From Oscillospiraceae bacterium (GTDB taxonomy: Bacteria > Bacillota > Clostridia > Oscillospirales > Ruminococcaceae), in NCBI GenBank assembly GCA_900768105.1, contig CAAGBQ010000103.1, forward strand, positions 1 through 5,723: 5,723 nucleotides of DNA, written 5' to 3'. The position numbers were made by a program, and so were the translations under genes. The notes below the pieces were generated by a model. That model saw only the letters and a list, made by a program, of their open reading frames with translations, did no database searches and was not told where the DNA came from. Every line of letters begins with the position of its first letter. The stretch's first letter is position 1. Shown one piece after another: positions 1 through 4,822 of this stretch.

Positions 1-198
1 AACATTGTGACCATCACCTGCGGAATTGTGTGGAGCGGCATTCAACATGGAACGTCCGCCGAGGAATTTTTTACGAGCATCGGAGAACTGACGGACTTTC
101 CGCCCGACGACATGCGCATTGTCACGCTCCGTCTGGAGGACGACGGCGGGTTTAAGTATCTGTCGAACGTATGCCCGGAGGAGCAAAGCGGAGCGTAG
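1..198 (+). CDS. C-terminal end of an unrecognised protein (5' truncated)
   Basis: The frame starting at base 1 is open from the left edge to a TAG at 196-198, giving 65 residues with no start codon needed inside the window, so this is probably the tail of a gene that begins upstream. Codon use looks genuinely coding, with mostly G or C in third positions. The tail is soluble and acidic (a stretch reading LRLEDDGGFKYL) and has one conserved-looking Cys near the end; I see no membrane segment and recognise no family. The last residues (EEQSGA) and the stop codon sit inside the first hairpin of the downstream repeat array, so the native C-terminus may have been replaced by repeat sequence. The terminator at 356-386 could end its transcript. 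Confidence 0.5.
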   Translation, partial: NIVTITCGIVWSGIQHGTSAEEFFTSIGELTDFPPDDMRIVTLRLEDDGGFKYLSNVCPEEQSGA

Positions 199-261
199 CT
201 TCGCAGTGATATCCGCGGCGCTGCCGCAGATGATATATTTCGCCTCTTGGGCGAAATATAT
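188..261. repeat. Chain of short stem-loops separated by tgatat (intergenic repeat)
   Basis: Three hairpins follow each other. The first has arms 188-194 and 198-204 around loop gta. The second has arms gcggc 215-219 and gccgc 223-227. The third has 12-bp arms 233-244 and 250-261 around loop tcttg. The linkers contain tgatat at 207-212 and 231-236, the latter running into the third arm. No convincing open frame runs through it. I recall chains of small hairpins joined by gatat-like linkers as common dispersed intergenic repeats in gut Clostridia; that is memory, not a search. The linker word gatatccgcg (208-217) reappears at 2465-2474 beside gdhA. Confidence 0.6.
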
Positions 262-282
262 AGTTGTGCCGCAGAGGAAGCT

Positions 283-329
283 GAGCACATTCTCGGCTCC
301 CCTGTGCAAAGGGAGCCGAGAATGTGCTC
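283..329. repeat. Perfect 19-bp inverted repeat, possible MITE-like element
   Basis: Bases 283-301 and 311-329 are exact reverse complements, separated by the 9-base loop ctgtgcaaa. The core around 295-317 (ggctccc, a short loop, gggagcc) resembles a hairpin repeat I remember as widespread between genes in gut Firmicutes. It is not followed by a U-run, so it is a poor terminator by itself. No transposase or coding sequence lies inside it. It could be a small non-autonomous mobile element, an RNA-stabilising hairpin or a REP-like repeat. Confidence 0.6.
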
Positions 330-355
330 CCTTACATCCGCTTCGGCTTACAACA

Positions 356-386
356 AAATAGCCCCTCAAAAGAGGGGTTCTTTTTT
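356..386 (+). terminator. Rho-independent terminator
   Basis: A six-bp stem, cccctc at 362-367 and gagggg at 372-377 with loop aaaa, is followed by ttctttttt (378-386). An A-rich run precedes the stem, so weak function on the other strand is possible. On the plus strand it is the first good terminator after the partial gene at 1-198. Confidence 0.7.
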
Positions 387-440
387 AATTTTCCCCACAG
401 GCAAAATTAAAAGCCCATAAAATTTCCGCCCTCGGAAAGG

Positions 441-477
441 AAAAAAGTTTGAAAGAAACCCATCAGGGGTTTCTTTC
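441..477 (-). terminator. Hairpin with delayed U-run, probable minus-strand terminator
   Basis: Perfect 11-bp arms at 451-461 and 467-477 flank loop atcag. Read on the minus strand, the stem is followed by aaac and then six T (441-446). The T-run starts four bases late, so this is a weaker terminator than its neighbour at 490-533 and would act as a back-up for rnpB readthrough. A further small hairpin lies at 423-438 (tttccg/cggaaa). Confidence 0.45.
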
Positions 478-489
478 ATTTACTTCAAG

Positions 490-533
490 TCACAACAAAA
501 GAGCCTTCCTATCGGAAGGCTCTTTTGTTGTGA
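490..533 (-). terminator. Bidirectional terminator at the 3' end of rnpB
   Basis: A perfect 20-bp inverted repeat, 490-509 with 514-533, has a four-base loop (tatc). The GC-rich top (gagccttcc) sits on an A-run/T-run base, so either strand ends in a U-rich tail (cttttgttg). It directly abuts the end of the RNase P RNA on the minus strand, and its outer three bases (tca/tga) also appear to pair within helix P1 of that RNA. Confidence 0.8.
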
Positions 534-880
534 CCGGAAAATAAGCCGGGTTCTGTAATGACGGCAATCTATCTTCGCTGCCGGTCGCCCGTGCAGCTTA
601 AAAAAATGCCACCTTTGCGAAGAGCGTCGGGCCGACGCTTTTTTCTTCTGTACGGTGTTGCTCCGGATAGGGTTTACAGGCTTTCTGCGTTACCGCAGAA
701 AACGGTGAGCTCTTACCTCGCCTTTCCATCCTTACCGCAAAAATGCGGCGGTATATCTCTGTTGCACTTTCCCTGGGGTCGCCCCCGGCTGCCGTTAGCA
801 GTTATCCTTGCCCTTGGAGCCCGGACTTTCCTCGCGCCGTTCCTTTCGGAAATCGGTCCGCTGCCGTCCTTTCCGCTCAC
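531..880 (-). ncRNA. rnpB: RNase P RNA (type A)
   Basis: This is the catalytic RNA of ribonuclease P, which removes 5' leaders from precursor tRNAs together with the RnpA protein. Reading the minus strand, the hallmark conserved blocks occur in order: gaggaaagtccgggctcc (complement of 816-833, the first strand of helix P4), gggaaagtgcaacagagata (near 753-775), ggtaagagctcacc (704-717), aaaccctatccggagcaa (658-675) and acagaacccggcttat (541-556, the second strand of P4 and the 3' domain). The 5' tgagcggaaa and 3' ttttccggtca can form helix P1, with one mismatch, which sets the ends near 880 and 531. The ~350-nt length and the ggtaagagctcacc arrangement fit the ancestral type A fold rather than Bacillus type B. 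Exact ends are inferred. Open frames crossing this region are non-coding. Confidence 0.95.
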
Positions 881-888
881 AAATACAT

Positions 889-918
889 ATTATAAACCAA
901 GGGACTGTGGTTTGTCAA
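889..918 (-). promoter_or_regulatory. Consensus sigma-70-type promoter of rnpB
   Basis: On the minus strand TTGACA (complement of 913-918) and TATAAT (complement of 889-894) both match consensus exactly, with an 18-bp spacer. Transcription would start near 880-882, right at the proposed 5' end of RNase P RNA. A strong constitutive promoter is expected for this gene. Confidence 0.88.
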
Positions 919-968
919 ACCGCAGCAAAATTTTTTTCAAAAAAATTTGAATTTTTTAAAATTAAATC
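919..968. other. AT-rich spacer between divergent promoters
   Basis: The bases between the two -35 boxes are almost entirely A and T after 926. They include an inverted repeat of 10-bp arms (928-937 and 939-948) made of A and T runs. Such tracts can act as UP elements that bind the RNA polymerase alpha subunit, here possibly for both rnpB and gdhA, or can bend DNA. No gene is visible here. Confidence 0.4.
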
Positions 969-997
969 TTGCATTTTTGAAAGAAAAGGCATATAAT
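969..997 (+). promoter_or_regulatory. gdhA promoter
   Basis: TTGCAT (969-974; four of six consensus positions) and a perfect TATAAT (992-997) are separated by 17 bp. The predicted start is near 1004, leaving a leader of about 70 nt before the gdhA ATG. It is divergent from the rnpB promoter. Confidence 0.75.
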
Positions 998-1015
998 ATA
1001 GTGCGTTGATTGAAG

Positions 1016-1043
1016 AATATTGAATTTTAAAAAATTCAATATT
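1016..1043 (+). promoter_or_regulatory. AT-rich hairpin in the gdhA leader
   Basis: Perfect 12-bp arms, aatattgaattt (1016-1027) and aaattcaatatt (1032-1043), have a four-base loop and lie entirely inside the predicted 5' untranslated region. It begins about 12 nt after the likely transcription start and is followed by gtatttt, a broken U-run. It could be a weak attenuator, a stabilising 5' hairpin or, as DNA, a dyad-symmetric operator. The sequence does not decide between these. Confidence 0.5.
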
Positions 1044-1074
1044 GTATTTTCTCTGAATTGGGGGCAATTTTTTT

Positions 1075-2421
1075 ATGTCATTCAAAAGCGAATATCTTGA
1101 AAAGGTTTATAAAACACTTGAAAAAAGAAATCCGAACCAAAAGGAATTCCTTCAGGCTGTAAGCGAGGTTTTCACTTCTTTGGAACCGGTTGTTGAAAAG
1201 CACCCCGAAATTGAACAAAACGCCATTTTGGAGCGCATTACCGAACCGGAGCGCTTTGTACAGTTCCGCGTTGCGTGGGTTGACGATTCCGGCAAGGTTC
1301 AGGTAAACCGCGGCTATCGTGCACAGTTCAACTCCGCAATCGGTCCCTATAAAGGCGGACTGCGCTTCCATCCCTCCGTAAACGAATCGGTAATAAAATT
1401 CCTTGGCTTTGAACAAACCCTCAAGAACAGCCTTACAGGTCTGCCTATGGGCGGTGCAAAGGGCGGAAGCGATTTTGACCCTCACGGCAAATCCGATATG
1501 GAAATTATGCGTTTTTGCCAAAGCTTTATGACGGAACTTTACCGCCACATCGGCGCGGATACCGATGTGCCTGCCGGTGATATCGGCGTAGGCGGCAGAG
1601 AGGTCGGTTATCTTTTCGGTCAATACAAGCGTATTCGCAATGAATTTACCGGCACCCTTACGGGCAAGGGGCTTTCCTTCGGCGGAAGCCTTGCCCGCTC
1701 CGAAGCAACGGGATATGGCCTTTGCTACTTCACAAAAGAGGTGCTTGCCTCCATGGGAGAAACCTTCAACGGAAAACGCGTGCTTGTTTCAGGCTCGGGC
1801 AATGTCGCTGTCTATGCCTGCAAAAAAGCGGTCGAACTTGGTGCAAAGGTCGTCGGAATGAGTAACAGCGGCGGATATATTACCGACGAAAACGGCATTG
1901 ACCCCAAAGTGGTGGAAGAAATCTATCTTTACCACGGACGCATTGAAGAATATCTCAAATCCGTTCCTACGGCAAAATTTGTGGAAGGCCCGCGCAATAT
2001 GTGGTTCGATGTTAAAGCGGATGTGGTTCTTCCCTGTGCCACACAGAACGAAATTGACGAAGAAGCCGCGCGGGCAATCGTCAAAAACGGAGCAAGAGTT
2101 GTTTGCGAAGGTGCAAATATGCCCGATACTCCCGAAGCCATCCGCGTTTATAAGGAATCCGGCGTGCTCTATGCCCCCGGCAAAGCTTCCAACGCGGGCG
2201 GTGTAGCGGTCAGCGGCTTGGAGATGAGCCAAAACAGTGCACGCCTCAGCTGGAGCTTTGAAAAGGTCGATTCCATGCTTGAGGACATTATGAAGTCCAT
2301 TTACCAAAGCTGCGTCAAGGCCGCCGAGGAATACGGTCTTGGTTATGACCTTGAAGCGGGCGCGAATATCGCCGGTTTCGGCAAGGTTTGCGATGCTATG
2401 CTCGCGCAAGGCATTTATTAA
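1075..2421 (+). CDS. gdhA: Hexameric glutamate dehydrogenase
   Basis: GdhA catalyses the reversible amination of 2-oxoglutarate to glutamate with ammonium and NAD(P)H, linking carbon and nitrogen metabolism in the cytosol. The 448-residue length is that of the small hexameric family. Visible motifs are YKGGLRFHP (92-100, substrate-binding Lys93), PMGGAKGG (124-131, catalytic Lys129), VPAGDIGVGGRE (165-176, catalytic Asp169), the Rossmann loop GSGNVA (240-245), and GANMP followed by the conserved SNAGGVAVSG (372-381). The segment MSNSGG (262-267), where 2'-phosphate contacts lie in relatives, leaves NADP versus NAD preference open; NADP is more usual for this branch. The ATG at 1075 follows a ggggg run (1060-1064) at 10-nt spacing, an acceptable but not canonical ribosome binding site. 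It is a single-gene unit with its own promoter. The coding sequence for residues 414-448 is duplicated downstream. Confidence 0.97.
   Translation: MSFKSEYLEKVYKTLEKRNPNQKEFLQAVSEVFTSLEPVVEKHPEIEQNAILERITEPERFVQFRVAWVDDSGKVQVNRGYRAQFNSAIGPYKGGLRFHPSVNESVIKFLGFEQTLKNSLTGLPMGGAKGGSDFDPHGKSDMEIMRFCQSFMTELYRHIGADTDVPAGDIGVGGREVGYLFGQYKRIRNEFTGTLTGKGLSFGGSLARSEATGYGLCYFTKEVLASMGETFNGKRVLVSGSGNVAVYACKKAVELGAKVVGMSNSGGYITDENGIDPKVVEEIYLYHGRIEEYLKSVPTAKFVEGPRNMWFDVKADVVLPCATQNEIDEEAARAIVKNGARVVCEGANMPDTPEAIRVYKESGVLYAPGKASNAGGVAVSGLEMSQNSARLSWSFEKVDSMLEDIMKSIYQSCVKAAEEYGLGYDLEAGANIAGFGKVCDAMLAQGIY
2312..2421 (+). repeat. Direct repeat copy 1 (3' end of gdhA)
   Basis: This 110-base end of gdhA recurs at 2472-2581 with an offset of exactly 160 bases. 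It begins at gcgtcaagg and ends at the stop codon. It differs from copy 2 only at 2343, 2406, 2409 and 2412, each a third codon position. Confidence 0.95.
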
Positions 2422-2471
2422 AGGATGAATGGGTGCCCGCGCTCCGCGCGGGTGCCCAAAAAAAGATATCC
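2422..2471. repeat. 50-bp spacer with GC-rich hairpin between the gdhA tail copies
   Basis: Bases 2431-2442 and 2446-2457 form a 12-bp stem with two central G-T wobbles and loop tcc, and the same bases form a direct repeat of gggtgccc. The stem is followed by seven A and then gatatcc, so with the first bases of the next copy the word gatatccgcg (2465-2474) is created, identical to 208-217 in the left repeat array. The spacer therefore looks like a fragment of the same stem-loop repeat family. It has no ORF, and without a T-run it is not a plus-strand terminator. On the minus strand the stem lacks a downstream T-run as well. Confidence 0.55.
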
Positions 2472-2581
2472 GCGTCAAGGCCGCCGAGGAATACGGTCTT
2501 GGCTATGACCTTGAAGCGGGCGCGAATATCGCCGGTTTCGGCAAGGTTTGCGATGCTATGCTCGCACAGGGTATTTATTAA
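2472..2581 (+). pseudogene. Orphan second copy of the gdhA 3' end
   Basis: This segment encodes the same 35 C-terminal residues as gdhA (VKAAEEYGLGY through AQGIY) and the same TAA stop, but has no start codon, ribosome binding site or N-terminal part. It differs from the intact gene by four synonymous transitions (GGT/GGC, GCG/GCA, CAA/CAG, GGC/GGT; three of them in the last 16 bases). Similarity stops abruptly on both sides. It is probably the displaced end of an older or foreign gdhA allele, left behind when recombination or a repeat insertion supplied the current end. It is unlikely to be translated. Confidence 0.85.
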
Positions 2582-2685
2582 GAAAAAAACGCGGCGCAAA
2601 CAAAAGATTTTTTCTACCGAATATTTTTGTTTTTTCGGTTCATAATAACATTGATGTTTTTTCTCTCCCAATTCTTTTTCATGGT

Positions 2686-2727
2686 AAACAACCCCGAAGC
2701 TTTCCGCTTCGGGGCTGTTTGTTTTTT
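2686..2727 (+). terminator. Rho-independent terminator after gdhA
   Basis: The stem pairs ccccgaagc (2692-2700) with gcttcgggg (2706-2714), extended past one mismatch by aaaca with tgttt, and is followed by gtttttt (2721-2727). It lies 265 nt after the gdhA stop and about 105 nt after the orphan tail copy, as expected if this was the original gdhA terminator pushed away by the inserted sequence. The stretch 2582-2685 between them is AT-rich, with only a weak accgaa/ttcggt dyad near 2618-2641 and no gene. Confidence 0.85.
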
Positions 2728-2760
2728 CGCAAAAAAATTATTAAAACTTCATTAAGGGTA

Positions 2761-2789
2761 TTGACAAACGGGTAATTTTGTATTACTGT
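2761..2789 (+). promoter_or_regulatory. Promoter of the ytrA-like operon
   Basis: A perfect -35 TTGACA lies at 2761-2766. The best-spaced -10 is TACTGT (2784-2789, 17-bp spacer), a weak match that lies inside the palindrome at 2783-2810. A strong -35 with a poor -10 covered by an operator suits a repressed promoter. Transcription would start near 2796. Confidence 0.6.
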
Positions 2790-2810
2790 ATTAGTTGCTT
2801 AATACAGTAA
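2783..2810. promoter_or_regulatory. 28-bp palindromic operator, probable autoregulatory site
   Basis: The arms ttactgtatta (2783-2793) and taatacagtaa (2800-2810) are perfect 11-bp inverted repeats around gttgct. The palindrome covers the -10 and the transcription start, and sits about 23 bp before the start codon of a GntR-family gene. YtrA-type regulators are dimers that repress their own operons from inverted repeats in this position. Binding is inferred. There is no U-run after it, so it is not a terminator. Confidence 0.75.
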
Positions 2811-2833
2811 ACAAATGCAAAGGCGGTGACAAG

Positions 2834-3193
2834 GTGAGCTGGGAATTTACCAGTGACAAGCCGATACACATCCAGCTTGTAAATGAAATTTCAAACAGAA
2901 TAATCAAGGGCGAATATGCTCCGGGAATGAAGCTTCCCTCCGTGCGCGATTTTGCCGCCCAGGCTTCGGTCAACCCGAATACCATGCAGCGCGCCCTTTC
3001 CGCACTTGAAACCGGCGGGCTTATTTTTTCCGAACGAACTGCCGGAAGATTTGTTACAAACAATCTTGAGCTTATCCGACAGGCAAAGGAAGAACTTGCA
3101 AAATCGAATGTAGAAAATTTCTTTTCCTCCATGGCGGAGCTTGGTTATTCAAAGGATGACGCCATTACTATGGCGAATGAGTTAAAGGAGTGA
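2834..3193 (+). CDS. GntR-family transcriptional regulator, YtrA subfamily
   Basis: This 119-residue protein is a DNA-binding repressor expected to control its own operon. Residues 10-75 form the GntR winged helix-turn-helix: PIHIQLVNEI, then GMKLPSVRDFAAQASVNP, MQRALSALETGGLI and the wing ERTAGRFV. A short helical tail (about 78-119, with an AKEELAKS segment) replaces the large effector domain of FadR or HutC types, which is diagnostic of the YtrA group. The GTG at 2834 is chosen because AGGCGG (2821-2826) lies seven bases upstream; in-frame codons further upstream would lie inside the operator. It is first in an operon with an ABC ATPase and permease, the usual YtrA arrangement. The effector is unknown. 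In studied relatives such operons respond to cell-envelope-active antibiotics. Confidence 0.92.
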   Translation: MSWEFTSDKPIHIQLVNEISNRIIKGEYAPGMKLPSVRDFAAQASVNPNTMQRALSALETGGLIFSERTAGRFVTNNLELIRQAKEELAKSNVENFFSSMAELGYSKDDAITMANELKE

Positions 3194-3198
3194 TTTTT

Positions 3199-3915
3199 TT
3201 GGAACAGAATCCGGTCGTTTTTGAAGCCAGAGGGCTTTCAAAAAACTTTGGCAGCAAACCTGCCCTTAAAAACATAAATCTTTCGCTTTATCGCGGAAAG
3301 ATAATCGGCCTGCTTGGTCCAAACGGAAGCGGCAAGACAACCCTTATCAAGCTTACCGCGGGGCTTATCCAGCCGGACGCAGGCGAAATCCGCATAAACG
3401 GCAAACCTATCGGAACAGAAAGCAAACTTTCCGTAGCATATCTTCCGGATAAAAGCTATCTTAACGAATGGATGAAGGTAAAAGAGCTTGTTGAGATGTT
3501 TAGCGAATTTTATTCGAACTTTGATGCAAACCGTGCCCACAAGCTTATTGCGGACCTTGGCATAAACGAGGATACCCGCCTCAAGGCGCTTTCTAAAGGC
3601 AATCAGGAAAAAATTCAGCTTATCCTTGTTATGAGCCGCAGGGCGGACCTTTATCTTCTTGACGAGCCGATTGGCGGCGTTGACCCCGCGGCAAGGGAAT
3701 ATATTATAAACACCATTATCGGAAGCTATGACGAAAACGCCGCCGTCGTAATTTCCACACATCTTATCAGCGACATTGAAAATGTGCTTGACGAAGCGAT
3801 TTTCCTTAAAGACGGCGAAATTTCCATTTTCGATAACTGCGACAGAATTCGCGAACAAAGCGGAAAATCTCTTGACGGAGTATTTAGGGAGGTATTCAGA
3901 TGCTCGGTAAACTGA
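3199..3915 (+). CDS. ABC transporter ATP-binding protein
   Basis: This is the nucleotide-binding subunit that would power the membrane protein encoded next. The 238-residue chain has Walker A GPNGSGKT (40-47), signature LSKGN (131-135, a variant of LSGGQ), Walker B YLLDEP (152-157, catalytic Glu156), D-loop GGVD (159-162) and switch histidine in STH (188). The Q-loop position reads AYLPDK, with Asp where Gln is usual. The TTG start at 3199 is preferred: AAAGGAG (3184-3190) is eight bases upstream, five bases after the regulator's stop. A GTG at 3190, overlapping that stop, is the alternative and would add three residues. The 3' end overlaps the permease start by 16 bases, indicating coupled translation. 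Whether it exports, imports or releases a bound antibiotic is not shown by the sequence. Confidence 0.93.
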   Translation: MEQNPVVFEARGLSKNFGSKPALKNINLSLYRGKIIGLLGPNGSGKTTLIKLTAGLIQPDAGEIRINGKPIGTESKLSVAYLPDKSYLNEWMKVKELVEMFSEFYSNFDANRAHKLIADLGINEDTRLKALSKGNQEKIQLILVMSRRADLYLLDEPIGGVDPAAREYIINTIIGSYDENAAVVISTHLISDIENVLDEAIFLKDGEISIFDNCDRIREQSGKSLDGVFREVFRCSVN

Positions 3916-4700
3916 TGAAATATGAATTTCGCGCAACTGCGATTTACTTTTTGCCCATATATGCGGTGCTTGTGCTTGTTTCCGGTATGCGTTATGTAGT
4001 AAGCCTTATTTCTCAAAAATTTGCAAACACCTTCACCACCTTTTCGGAATTCGGACTTTCCGCCGTTTACCTTCTTTTGGCGTTCGGTCTTGCAATAACC
4101 ACTTTTATTGTCATTATTATAAGATTTTATAAAAACCTTCTCGGAACCGAAGGCTACCTTATGTTTACTCTGCCGGTGAGCATCGAGCAAAACATCCTTG
4201 CAAAGCTTATTCCCTCTGTTATATGGTTCTTCGGAAGCTGTGTGCTCGGTATGCTTACCATTGCGCCCGCCATGGGCCTTCGCTTTAAAGACAACCCCTT
4301 TGTTTCCATGTTTACCGGTATGCGCATAGGCGATGTTCCCGAAATTTTGCTTATACTTCTGCTTATAATAGGCTCCATCGCGGGAAGCTTTCTTTTCTAT
4401 TACCTTTGTATGTGCATAGGGCAGATGTTTAATGCCCACCGCTTCCTTGCCTCTGCGGGTGCATATATCGGCATACAAGCGGTTTTACAGATTCTTGCAA
4501 TTACCTCCGTATGGGTTTTTGCAAACAATCATTCCTCCACTGCATGGCTCTTAAACGCCCTTGCCTTCCTTGATAAGGTTCCGGAAGGCGCGCTTGTTTA
4601 TGCTTTCCTTGGCGGAATAAATCTTGTGGTTTATGCCGTTGCGGCAGCGCTTTTCTTTATCGACAGCGCAATTCTGCGCAAGCGCCTTAATCTTATTTAA
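3900..4700 (+). CDS. ABC-2-type permease, six-helix membrane subunit
   Basis: This 266-residue integral membrane protein is the likely transmembrane partner of the upstream ATPase, which would act as a dimer of each subunit. Hydrophobic segments lie at about 14-36, 53-76, 103-126, 148-172, 183-208 and 232-255, and the protein ends in a basic tail (LRKRLNLI). A conserved-looking cytoplasmic stretch, RFYKNLLGTEGYLMFTLPVS (75-94), follows helix 2; I recall this motif from Clostridia permeases in GntR/ABC operons, where it may be the coupling helix region. The start at 3900 has AGGGAGG (3886-3892) seven bases upstream and lies inside the end of the ATPase gene; Met6 is a possible alternative start. 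No extracellular substrate-binding domain is present. The substrate is unknown. Confidence 0.88.
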   Translation: MLGKLMKYEFRATAIYFLPIYAVLVLVSGMRYVVSLISQKFANTFTTFSEFGLSAVYLLLAFGLAITTFIVIIIRFYKNLLGTEGYLMFTLPVSIEQNILAKLIPSVIWFFGSCVLGMLTIAPAMGLRFKDNPFVSMFTGMRIGDVPEILLILLLIIGSIAGSFLFYYLCMCIGQMFNAHRFLASAGAYIGIQAVLQILAITSVWVFANNHSSTAWLLNALAFLDKVPEGALVYAFLGGINLVVYAVAAALFFIDSAILRKRLNLI

Positions 4701-4715
4701 TCCGGGAGAAAACAT

Positions 4716-4805
4716 ATGAAAAAGCTTTTAACTACCGTATTTTTTACCGTTGCGGCGCTGATTGTATTTTTTGTGCTGCGCGGTAAAAAGCATGGCAAAA
4801 ATTAA
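4716..4805 (+). CDS. 29-residue single-pass membrane microprotein
   Basis: This small gene lies 15 bases after the permease stop and 17 bases before the lipoprotein ATG. The ATG at 4716 has GGGAG (4704-4708) seven bases upstream. The product has a basic start (MKKLL), one hydrophobic helix at about 5-21 (TTVFFTVAALIVFFV in its core) and a basic C-terminal tail (RGKKHGKN), and ends at TAA. There is no cleavage motif or lipobox, so it is probably a retained membrane peptide rather than a secreted one. By analogy with small proteins that bind transporters or sensor kinases (KdpF and AcrZ are known cases), it may stabilise or tune the ABC complex; that is inference. I recognise no named family. 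Confidence 0.7.
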   Translation: MKKLLTTVFFTVAALIVFFVLRGKKHGKN

Positions 4806-4822
4806 GAGAGGATATGATTTTT

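Noticed and set aside
119..361. 80-codon plus-strand frame through the hairpin region
   Set aside because: It overlaps the partial gene in another frame and is made largely of hairpin arms; no ribosome binding site.
558..950. Long plus-strand open frame of 130 codons
   Set aside because: It runs antisense through RNase P RNA and into the AT-rich promoter spacer, and its product has no family features.
1078..1623. Minus-strand open frames of 181 and 229 codons opposite gdhA
   Set aside because: They are antisense shadows of a gene with strong codon bias; no ribosome binding site or recognisable protein.
2388..2775. Small open frames after gdhA on both strands
   Set aside because: They are out-of-frame or antisense readings of the duplicated gdhA tail and AT-rich spacer, without ribosome binding sites.
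3238..4478. Minus-strand open frames of 232 and 250 codons opposite the ABC genes
   Set aside because: Fully covered by two well-supported plus-strand genes; the translations are low-complexity and rich in Lys, Gly and His.
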